From Cupriavidus respiraculi (GTDB lineage Bacteria > Pseudomonadota > Gammaproteobacteria > Burkholderiales > Burkholderiaceae): a DNA stretch of 64,000 nt. Under the pieces are notes generated by a model. That model saw only the letters and a program-made list of their open reading frames with translations. It made no database searches and was not told where the DNA came from. Within the stretch, counting starts at the first letter, position 1, and each line of letters opens with the position of its first letter. Location: positions 62,001 to 126,000 of the forward strand of contig NZ_CAJZAH010000004.1 in assembly GCF_914271545.1 (NCBI RefSeq), read 5' to 3'. Shown piece by piece: positions 52,479-59,799 of this stretch. The position numbers and the translations under genes were made by a program.

Positions 52479-53571
52479 GGACCGACTCCTTGGCCGCCAC
52501 GCGCCGCGCCGCGGCGATCACGGCGTCCACCGTGATGCGCTGCGCGCAGACATGGCCGATGGGGCATTCTTGATGGAAGCACGGGCGGCACGAAGGATGG
52601 TCCGCCAGCACGATATGGCGCCGTGCATCCAGCGGCGCCCAGCGGGCACTGTCGCTGCCGCAGGACACCACCACGCTGGGGGTGCGCACGGCCGCGGCGA
52701 TATGCGAGGCGCCGGTGTCGTTGCACAGCACGAGGCGCGCATGCGCGACCACCGCGGCCATGGTGCCGAGCGTGGTCTGTCCGCACAGGTCGACCACCGG
52801 CGCGCCGAACGCCTCGCAGAAGCGCCGCGCCAGCGGCATCTCGTCGGTGGAGCCGGTCAGCACGATGCGCCAGTCCTCGCCCAGCACCCTGGCCGCCGCG
52901 GCGAAGCGCTCGACCGGCCAGCGCCGCGACAGCATGCGCGCGCCCGGATGGATGCAGACATAGCGGCCCGCTTCCAGGCCATGCCGCGCGGCCAGTTCGC
53001 GCCAGCCGGCTTCATCGGCCGGCCTCAGCGGGAAGTCCAGATGCGTCCCCGCGGCGGGATAGCCCAGCGCGGTGATCAGCGACAGCAGACGCTCCACCTC
53101 GTTGCCGCCAGGCCAGTCGATCAGCGTCTCGTTGCCGTGCGCGCCGGCGCCGGACGGCTGCGCGGACCCGATCGGCCGAAAGCCCGCCATGCGCCGCGCG
53201 CCGAGCCGGCGCGTGACCTCGTTGCTCACCAGCCCGCTGCCATGCAGCTGGATCGCCAGATCGAAGCGGCGCTCCCGGGCGCCGGCGTAGAACGCTTCGC
53301 TCTCGTCCTCGCGCCAGGGCTGCTCGGGCATGCCGGGCGCCCCCGGGAAGACCATCAGTTCGTCGACCATGGGCGCGAAGCGGTCCACGAACGCCTGCGC
53401 CCACGGCAGGCCGATCAGCGTGATATGCGCGTCCGGTTCGCCCTGGCGCAGCGCGCGCAGCGCCGGTACCGCGACCAGCATGTCGCCAAGCTGCAGCGCG
53501 CGGAACACGGCGATGCGCCGCCGCCCGGACGATGAAGAAGACGGCACGGCCGGCACGGTGGCGTCCGTCAT
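52471..53571 (-). CDS. GT9 (heptosyltransferase-family) glycosyltransferase
   Basis: 366 residues. The N-terminal RIAVFRALQLGDMLVAVPALRAL and the GT9 motifs VCIHPGARMLSRRWPVERFAAAA and LCNDTGASHIAAAVRTPSVVV are characteristic. The cysteine cluster CRPCFHQECPIGHVC resembles that of LPS heptosyltransferases. A serine-rich leader of about 15 residues precedes the fold. It probably adds a heptose or related sugar (inference). Its start overlaps the stop of the GT2 gene upstream by 4 bases, and its stop overlaps the next gene. Confidence 0.92.
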   Translation of the reverse strand: MTDATVPAVPSSSSSGRRRIAVFRALQLGDMLVAVPALRALRQGEPDAHITLIGLPWAQAFVDRFAPMVDELMVFPGAPGMPEQPWREDESEAFYAGARERRFDLAIQLHGSGLVSNEVTRRLGARRMAGFRPIGSAQPSGAGAHGNETLIDWPGGNEVERLLSLITALGYPAAGTHLDFPLRPADEAGWRELAARHGLEAGRYVCIHPGARMLSRRWPVERFAAAARVLGEDWRIVLTGSTDEMPLARRFCEAFGAPVVDLCGQTTLGTMAAVVAHARLVLCNDTGASHIAAAVRTPSVVVSCGSDSARWAPLDARRHIVLADHPSCRPCFHQECPIGHVCAQRITVDAVIAAARRVAAKESVHA

Positions 53572-54554
53572 AGGAAGGCCACCCGGAAGTCGAGCGCGCC
53601 GCGCAGCCGCCAGTACATCGACAGCGGCGGGATCAGGATCGAGGTGACGAACATCTCCGCCACATGCGCGGGTGTCAGCGCCGCGCCGCGCAGCCGCCGC
53701 AGCCAGAACCACAGCGTAAAGGCCGCCCACACGCCAAGCGCCGGCACGGCGACCGACGGCTCGCCGGCCAGGCCCGCGCCCAGCGACACGAGCAGCGCCA
53801 GCACGGTCACGTAGTAGTTCCAGGGCGGTACCGGCCGGATGCGCGTGCGATACAGCCGCGGATGCTTCTTGTAGAGCAGCGCGTCGTAATACACCTTGGC
53901 CTGCGCCGCGATGCTGCTGCCCCAGCGCGCGGGCCGCACCGGATGCGTGACCACCGCCCGCTCCGCGCGGCCGATGGGACCGGCCAACTCCATCAGACGG
54001 AACTGCAGGTCCGAATCCTCGCGCCACGCGCGGGTAAAGCGTTCGTCGAAGCCGCCGATGCGCAGCAGCGCCTCCCGGCGCACGAAGCAGTTCGCGGTGA
54101 CGAACTCCGCCGTGGCGAGTCCGCCGGTATCGCGCTCGTGGTCGGTCGGCCGCGCCGGCAGCGGCACCACCACGCGGCCGGACATCCCGCTGGACTGCGG
54201 CGATGCGGCCATCGCCGCGAGGCCTTCGCGCAACCAGTGCCGGTCCGGGATGGTGTCGTCGTCGGTGAATGCCACCACGGGGCTTCTGGCCATGCGCCAG
54301 CCGAGATTGCGCGCGCCCGCCGGGCCCTGCGTCTCGGGCACCGGCGTGTAGCGCAGCACACCATGCACGCTGGCCGAAGCCAGCTCGCGCACGACGTCTT
54401 CCACTTCGCGCTGGCAGCCGTCGTCGCAGACGATCACCTCGTACGGCTGCCCCTCCAGGTCCTGGGCGCACAGCGCCTCAAGGCAGCGGCGCAACAGGTC
54501 GGGCCGCCGGTAGGTGGGCACGACCACCGAGATGACGGGCTCAGGCGCGTGCAC
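53568..54554 (-). CDS. GT2 glycosyltransferase with C-terminal membrane segments
   Basis: 328 residues. The GT-A catalytic domain has VISVVVPTYRRPDLLRRCLEALCAQD, VCDDG and the DDD motif at 98-100 (AFTDDDTIPD), with WREDSDLQFRLMELAG in the acceptor region. Two hydrophobic segments follow (VTVLALLVSLGAGLAG and ALGVWAAFTLWFWL), so it is probably membrane-associated. It overlaps the carbamoyltransferase gene upstream by 14 bases and the GT9 gene downstream by 4, indicating tight coupling. Confidence 0.9.
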   Translation of the reverse strand: MHAPEPVISVVVPTYRRPDLLRRCLEALCAQDLEGQPYEVIVCDDGCQREVEDVVRELASASVHGVLRYTPVPETQGPAGARNLGWRMARSPVVAFTDDDTIPDRHWLREGLAAMAASPQSSGMSGRVVVPLPARPTDHERDTGGLATAEFVTANCFVRREALLRIGGFDERFTRAWREDSDLQFRLMELAGPIGRAERAVVTHPVRPARWGSSIAAQAKVYYDALLYKKHPRLYRTRIRPVPPWNYYVTVLALLVSLGAGLAGEPSVAVPALGVWAAFTLWFWLRRLRGAALTPAHVAEMFVTSILIPPLSMYWRLRGALDFRVAFL

Positions 54555-56301
54555 GGTTGTCCTCCGGCCGCGACTTCTCCAGCAGGAACGGGCCGATCAC
54601 CAGCGCGTCCAGCGGCGAGGTCCAGAAGCACTCGACCGCGTCGCGCGGCGTGCACACGATGGGCTCGCCCCGTGTATTGAACGACGTGTTGACCAGCACG
54701 GGCACACCCGTGCGCCGCTCGAACGCCGCCAGCAGGTCGTAGTAGGCGGGATTTTGCTCGCGCCTGACGGTCTGCACGCGCGCGGTGCCGTCCACGTGGC
54801 GCACCGCCGGAATCAGGCTCTCGCGCCCCGGGCGGACGTCGAAGATGAAGAGCATGAACGGCGCACGCCAGTCGCCCGGCTTGGTCGCGTCGAACCAGTC
54901 CGCCACGCGTTCTTCCATCACCACCGGCGCCACCGGACGGAAGTCCTCGCGATCCTTGATCTCGTTCAGGCGCTGCTGCATGGTCGGGTCGATCGGCGAG
55001 GCCAGGATCGAGCGAGCGCCGAGCGCGCGCGGGCCGAACTCCATCCGGCCCTGGAACCAGCCGATGATCTTGTTCTCCGCCAGCAGCGCCGCGGTTTCCT
55101 CGGCCACGTCGTCCATCCGGCGGTAGGACAGCTTGGCCTGGTCCAGGAAGGCGGCAATATCCTGCTCCGAATACTCGGGGCCCAGGTACGCGTGCTCCAT
55201 CGACCAGTTCCGCGAGGGGCGGCCGCGCTGCTGGTAGTCGATCCACAGCGCCGCGCCCAGCGCCGTGCCCGCATCGCCCGCGGCGGGCTGGACCCACACC
55301 CCGTCGAACGGGCTGCGGTCGCGCACGCGAGCGTTCATCACGCAGTTCAGCGCGACACCTCCGGCCATGGCGAGATTGCGCTCGCCGGTCTCGTTGGCCA
55401 GCCACTCCGTCATGGTGAGCACGGTTTCCTCGAGTACCGCCTGCAGGGAGCGCGCGATATTGAAGTGCTCGGCCTCGAACGCGCTGCCGCGCACCCGTGC
55501 CGGCCCGAGCACGCTCTCCAGGTCGAACTGCGCCACGCGATAGCCACCCTCGCGGTCGGTGCGCACCATGTCGCGGAACACGTCGATGCGCGTGGGCTCG
55601 CCATACGAGGCGAGCGCCATCACCTTGTACTCGTCGGACGAATGCAGGAAGCCGAGATGGCGCGTGACGCGCTCGTACAACAGGCCCAGCGAATCGGGCA
55701 GGTCGATCTGCTTGATGCGGCGATACTCCCGCCCGTCGAAGACGCCATAGCTGGTGGTGGCGCGCTCGCCGCGGCCGTCCATCGTCAGCACCGCGCAGCG
55801 GTCGAAGGGCGCGGCGAGAAAGGCGCTGGCCTCGTGGGACATATGGTGCTCGACGAAATGCCAACGGAAGGGGCCGTCCGCGGTCACGCCGGCGAAGCGG
55901 CGCGACAGATGATGCGGCACGCCGGAGGTCAGCAGGCGCGGAGCGTTGACCACGTAGGACAGGAACAGCGGGTCCCATGGCGACCCGGTGGCGGTGGGCC
56001 GCGCGTGCCGGGACGGCTCCAGCGGCAGGGTCAGTGTCTCGTCCCCGCGCCGCTCCCCGAGCTGGATGGCGGGGTCGTAGGAGTAGGCGATATGGTCCAC
56101 GTCGGCCAGCGTGATGCCCGCCTGCGCGAGGCAATAGTCGATCGCGTGGTAAGGCAGCTCCCAGGCACTGAACGGCACCGGCCGCTTGCCATGTTTGATG
56201 TGCGTGAAGCGCTCGTCTTCCGCGGCGGCGATCACGACGCCGTCGCGCACCAGACAGGCTGCCGTGTCATGAAATGCCGCATTGATTCCAAGGGTGTACA
56301 T
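54541..56301 (-). CDS. Carbamoyltransferase (NodU/CmcH family)
   Basis: 586 residues. The N-terminal ASKHA-like domain begins TLGINAAFHDTAACLVRDG, contains HHMSHEASAFLAAPFDRCAVLTMDG and has the LAMAGGVALNCVMN motif. The C-terminal domain includes FGPRALGARSILASP and VLVNTSFNTRGEPIVCTPRDAVECF. These enzymes transfer carbamoyl from carbamoyl phosphate to a hydroxyl of a sugar or antibiotic, for example in Nod factors. It therefore predicts a carbamoylated product of this cluster. The start MYTLGINA follows a GATCGGTCC leader without a strong ribosome site; the GT9 gene upstream ends 22 bases away. Confidence 0.93.
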   Translation of the reverse strand: MYTLGINAAFHDTAACLVRDGVVIAAAEDERFTHIKHGKRPVPFSAWELPYHAIDYCLAQAGITLADVDHIAYSYDPAIQLGERRGDETLTLPLEPSRHARPTATGSPWDPLFLSYVVNAPRLLTSGVPHHLSRRFAGVTADGPFRWHFVEHHMSHEASAFLAAPFDRCAVLTMDGRGERATTSYGVFDGREYRRIKQIDLPDSLGLLYERVTRHLGFLHSSDEYKVMALASYGEPTRIDVFRDMVRTDREGGYRVAQFDLESVLGPARVRGSAFEAEHFNIARSLQAVLEETVLTMTEWLANETGERNLAMAGGVALNCVMNARVRDRSPFDGVWVQPAAGDAGTALGAALWIDYQQRGRPSRNWSMEHAYLGPEYSEQDIAAFLDQAKLSYRRMDDVAEETAALLAENKIIGWFQGRMEFGPRALGARSILASPIDPTMQQRLNEIKDREDFRPVAPVVMEERVADWFDATKPGDWRAPFMLFIFDVRPGRESLIPAVRHVDGTARVQTVRREQNPAYYDLLAAFERRTGVPVLVNTSFNTRGEPIVCTPRDAVECFWTSPLDALVIGPFLLEKSRPEDNRARA

Positions 56302-56323
56302 GGGACCGATCCTCCGGGGGTGA

Positions 56324-57634
56324 TCACGTTGCCAGCGAGGTGGCGATTGCCGCGTAGGCCGTGCCTGCCGGGCCGGCGGCGTTCTCATGCACGGGGGGCC
56401 GCGTCAGCGCGAGCGCGGATGCATCGATCCTGCGTTCGACGCCGGCAGCCAGCGCCGGCCGCAGCGGCACCGTGGCGAGATCGGACGCGACCATCCCGCC
56501 CGTGCCCGCGTCGGCGCGCGCGGCGGCCAGCAATGCCAGCGTGGCGTCGATGGCTTCCTGCGGCGTCACGTCCGCCAGGCAGCGATGGTGCTGCTGTGGG
56601 CAGACGCTCTTGTAGCAGTAGCGGCACGGCACGTCCGCAAACAGCGTGCGGTGGGGCACCTGCCACGGCGTGTGCTGCGGGTTGGTCAGCGCATACAGAT
56701 CCACCACGGGCGTGCCCAGCGCGGCTGCCAGATGCACCGGCCCGCTGTTGTTCGATACCAGCACGTCGGCACTCTGGATGAGCGCCCCCATCTCGCCCAG
56801 CGTCAGGGCGCCGGCCTGGCCCAGCACGCGCGGATGGGCGGCCAGCTTGCGCACCGCCTCGACCAGCGGCGCCTCGCCGTTGCTGCCGGTGACCAGCACC
56901 AGCGCGCCGGTGCGGCTTGCCAGCGCGCGCGCCACCTCGGCGAAGCGCTCTGGCGGCCAGCGGCGCGAGGCCGCGGTGGCGCCGGGATGGACCACCACGC
57001 AGGGCGGCATCGGGCCTGCGCCCGGCATGCGCAACGGATCCAGCGCGAGGAGCCGGCGTGCGACATTGTCCTGGTCCGCGGGCTGGACCTGGAAGCGCAG
57101 GCGCGTATCCGCAACGTCCGCGCCCACGGTGGCGACCAGGTCCAGTTGCCGCTGCACCTCGTGGCGGACCTGCTCGTGCGGCTCGGTCTCGCGGACCCAG
57201 TCGGTCAGCAGGTCATAGGGGTTCTCGCGGCAATGCGCCAGGCGCAGCGGAATGCCGGCCGTCGTACACAGCAGCGCCGCGGGCAGCGGACTCTGGCTAT
57301 AGACGGTAAAGATGACCGCGGCGTCGAAGCGTCCCGCCGCGATGCGCTGCACCCACTGCATCATCGCCGTGTCGGCGCGGTCCGCGCCATCGCCACCGCG
57401 CTGGCGGGAGACGCCGCTGCCGTGCTTGACCCACGGCGCATCCCAGGCCCACACCATGTCCACCATCGGCAGATGGCGCGCCAGGCTGGCGGCGCCATGC
57501 GAAGTGAGCAGCGTGATATGCCGGCCGGGGGCCGACTCCTTCAGGGCCTGCATCGCCGGCGTGCTCATCAGCACGTCGCCCATATTGTCCAGCCGGATGC
57601 ACAGGATGCGCCGTGCGGCGCTCCACGCGCTCAT
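56324..57634 (-). CDS. GT9 (heptosyltransferase-family) glycosyltransferase, long form
   Basis: 436 residues. The N-terminus RILCIRLDNMGDVLMSTPAMQAL, the donor-site VVHPGATAASRRWPPERFAEVARAL and VSNNSGPVHLAAALGTPVVDLYALTNP define GT9. The cysteine motif CRYCYKSVCPQQHHRC matches heptosyltransferases. About 65 C-terminal residues form an alanine-rich extension absent from WaaC/WaaF. The start overlaps the HAD phosphatase stop by 4 bases. It is the second GT9 enzyme of the operon. Confidence 0.92.
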   Translation of the reverse strand: MSAWSAARRILCIRLDNMGDVLMSTPAMQALKESAPGRHITLLTSHGAASLARHLPMVDMVWAWDAPWVKHGSGVSRQRGGDGADRADTAMMQWVQRIAAGRFDAAVIFTVYSQSPLPAALLCTTAGIPLRLAHCRENPYDLLTDWVRETEPHEQVRHEVQRQLDLVATVGADVADTRLRFQVQPADQDNVARRLLALDPLRMPGAGPMPPCVVVHPGATAASRRWPPERFAEVARALASRTGALVLVTGSNGEAPLVEAVRKLAAHPRVLGQAGALTLGEMGALIQSADVLVSNNSGPVHLAAALGTPVVDLYALTNPQHTPWQVPHRTLFADVPCRYCYKSVCPQQHHRCLADVTPQEAIDATLALLAAARADAGTGGMVASDLATVPLRPALAAGVERRIDASALALTRPPVHENAAGPAGTAYAAIATSLAT

Positions 57635-58278
57635 GACGCCACCGCCTCGGACAGCGCGGTGCGGGCCGCGCCCATCACTGCGTCCGCCGCGACGATGCGG
57701 GCCGCGGCATCCAGGTCGGCCACCACATAGTCCGGCGTGCGCAGCGGCGAGCGCACCCATTCGGTCTCGTTGCCGCAGTCCACGAGGATGGCGCGGCAGC
57801 CGGCGGCGCGGCCGGCCTCCACGTCGTCGAGGATGTCGCCCACCATCCACGAGCGGCGCAAATCCAGCCCATGCCTCACGGCTGCCTCCTCGAGCATCGC
57901 GGTGCCGGGCTTGCGGCAGCGGCAACGGCCCGCGTACGCGAGGACCTGGCCCTCGGGATGGTGCGGGCAGTACAGGAAGTCGGCCAGCACCGCGCCGTTG
58001 GCTTCGAACAGTTCGGCCAGGCGCTGCCGCACCGCCTCCAGCGCCTGCGGCGCGAAGCGGCCCAGCGCGATACCCGGCTGGTTCGACACCACGATCAGCG
58101 GCAGGCCCAGCTCGCCAAGGCGGCGCAGCGCCTCGGCGGCCTGCGGGGCCAGCCGCATATGCGCCGGGTCGACGTTGTACGGCACGTTGACCAGCAGCGT
58201 GCCGTCCTTGTCGAGCAGCACGCCGGGGCGGCGCCCGGCGTCCGCGGCCGCCGGCGCGGTGCGTGCGATTACGGCCAT
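57631..58278 (-). CDS. HAD-IIIA phosphatase, D-glycero-manno-heptose 1,7-bisphosphatase-like (GmhB)
   Basis: 215 residues. The nucleophile and acid/base are Asp23 and Asp25 (LLDKDGTLLVN). The GmhB-type zinc motif is present: Cys104-Pro-His106-His, then Cys119-x-Cys121-Arg-Lys-Pro. MVGDILDDVEAGRAAGC closes the active site. GmhB dephosphorylates heptose bisphosphate on the way to ADP- or GDP-heptose. With two GT9 enzymes it suggests heptose in the product (inference). It overlaps the SDR gene by 10 bases and the GT9 gene by 4. Confidence 0.9.
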   Translation of the reverse strand: MAVIARTAPAAADAGRRPGVLLDKDGTLLVNVPYNVDPAHMRLAPQAAEALRRLGELGLPLIVVSNQPGIALGRFAPQALEAVRQRLAELFEANGAVLADFLYCPHHPEGQVLAYAGRCRCRKPGTAMLEEAAVRHGLDLRRSWMVGDILDDVEAGRAAGCRAILVDCGNETEWVRSPLRTPDYVVADLDAAARIVAADAVMGAARTALSEAVAS

Positions 58279-59006
58279 GAGGTTTCCTTCATCGGCAGCA
58301 CCATCACCTCCGGAATCACCGTTTCCTCGGGCTGGGTCAGCACGAAGCGCACCGCGCGCGCCACGCTGGCCGGGTCTTGCAGCGTCGATTCGTCGATATC
58401 GGGAAAGCGGTCCAGCAGGAACGGCGTGCGCATGCCGCCGGCCACGATGGCGGACACCTTGATGCCATGGGGCCGCAGTTCGGCATGCAATGCATGCGAC
58501 AGGCCCAGCAGGCCCCACTTGGTGGCGTGGTAGGCCGACGCATTGGGCCAGGCGCGCTTGGATGCCGTCGAAGCGATATTGACGATATGCCCGCTGCCCT
58601 GGGCCTTCATCATCGGGACCACGGCGCTCGACATCAGATACGGGCCATAGAGGTTGACCATCAGTACGCGGTGCCACTGCTCGTTGTCCACCTCGTCCAC
58701 GGGCAGCGTGATATCGATGGCCGCGTTATTGACGATGCCGTCGATGCGGCCGGTGCGCTCGCGCACCTGGTCCAGCGCGGCGCGCACCGCGGCCGGATCG
58801 GCCACGTCGAAGCCGAGCGCGTAGGTGTGCTCGCTGCCCTGTCCCAACCGCTCGGCGCAGTCGCGCGCGCGGCGCTCGTTCACGTCGGCGACCACCAGGT
58901 TCGCACCGGCTTCGGCCAGCATCTGGCAAATCGCCGCGCCGAGCCCCTGCCCGCCACCGGTCACCAGAAAGGCCTTGCCTTGCAGGCCTTGCGTCGCATC
59001 GTTCAT
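58269..59006 (-). CDS. Short-chain dehydrogenase/reductase
   Basis: A 245-residue classical SDR: NAD(P)-binding TGGGQGLGAAIC (16-27), NNAAIDI, and the catalytic serine and SAYHATKWG tyrosine/lysine motif. As first gene of the glycan operon it may modify a sugar or nucleotide sugar, for example by keto-reduction. The start MNDATQGLQG is preceded by a GGGATCTCAGCC leader. The operon downstream overlaps at nearly every junction. Confidence 0.92.
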   Translation of the reverse strand: MNDATQGLQGKAFLVTGGGQGLGAAICQMLAEAGANLVVADVNERRARDCAERLGQGSEHTYALGFDVADPAAVRAALDQVRERTGRIDGIVNNAAIDITLPVDEVDNEQWHRVLMVNLYGPYLMSSAVVPMMKAQGSGHIVNIASTASKRAWPNASAYHATKWGLLGLSHALHAELRPHGIKVSAIVAGGMRTPFLLDRFPDIDESTLQDPASVARAVRFVLTQPEETVIPEVMVLPMKETSWP

Positions 59007-59114
59007 GGCTGAGATCCCTTGTTCGCTGATGGGTGAATGGAGGAATGCGTGATGCGGCCGCCCTGTGTGGACGGCGCGGGGCCGTCCGGGTTCGTTTGCC
59101 GCATCACCGGTTCA

Positions 59115-59129
59115 GCGAATTGCATGCCA
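59115..59129 (-). promoter_or_regulatory. Candidate sigma-54 promoter of the minus-strand glycan operon
   Basis: On the minus strand TGGCATG-N4-TCGC followed by T, with GG and GC 12 bases apart. The -24 half equals that of the plus-strand glycan promoter at 47130; the -12 half has one change. The predicted start is near 59103, about 97 bases before the SDR start. Confidence 0.38.
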
Positions 59130-59241
59130 GCCGGGGCGCCGTGATAACGCGTTGATTCAAAAGCGACTTCTAAGGCAGCAGCAGTTTTTTCCGGTATGGC
59201 GCTGCCGTTTGTGCCGGTAGTGGTAAAAACTGCAGCGCCGC

Positions 59242-59745
59242 TCAGCCGGCGAGCGCCTGGCGCAGGCGCGATTGCGCGATGCCGCGCATCAGCGACGCCA
59301 CGCATTCGGCGAATGCCTCGTCGAACCAGGGATTGGCGCCGCTGACCGCTACCACGATGCCGTGATGGACGGCGGCGCCGCCGAGCATCGACTCGCCTTC
59401 GCGCAACAGATGGGGAAAGCGCGCCTGCACGTGGTCGCTGGCGAGGCCGGTGCGCCAGCTCACCCGGGCCTTCTCGCGCGCATACCACGCATAGTCGGCA
59501 TCCCAGCGCTCGCGGCCCGGGGTCGAGAACTCATGCAGGATCGCCTCCTCGAACGTGCACTCCGACGGATGCCTGGCGGGGTCCATCACCACCACGTGCA
59601 GAAAGCCGCTTTCACCCACGTCGCGGTCGCGCACGGCGGCCTCGAGCATGGGCAGCGCCATCTGGACGGCGCGGCGGGCACAGTGAAGGTTGGCGAATCG
59701 GCTGGCGCCCGCGGCGCGGTTCGGTTCCGACGACAGATGCTCCAT
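59242..59745 (-). CDS. Conserved hypothetical protein
   Basis: A 167-residue soluble protein without signal peptide or membrane segments. The centre contains VGESGFLHVVVMDPARHPSECTFEEAILHEFS and GGAAVHHGIVVAVSGANPWFDEAFAECVAS. I do not recognise the family; some features recall small-molecule-binding heme-degrading-like (HbpS/GlcG) proteins, but weakly. It begins 54 bases after the ABC-receiver fusion gene on the same strand and is probably co-transcribed. Confidence 0.65.
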   Translation of the reverse strand: MEHLSSEPNRAAGASRFANLHCARRAVQMALPMLEAAVRDRDVGESGFLHVVVMDPARHPSECTFEEAILHEFSTPGRERWDADYAWYAREKARVSWRTGLASDHVQARFPHLLREGESMLGGAAVHHGIVVAVSGANPWFDEAFAECVASLMRGIAQSRLRQALAG

Positions 59746-59799
59746 GGTGACTCCTGGAAGAATGAAAAACGGGGGATGGGGGACAGGTATTGCGGAAAA

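Noticed and set aside
47214-59006. Interpretation of the glycan cluster as a complete capsule or O-antigen locus
   Set aside because: No polymerase, flippase, initiating transferase or export ABC system is present between the flanking stress genes.
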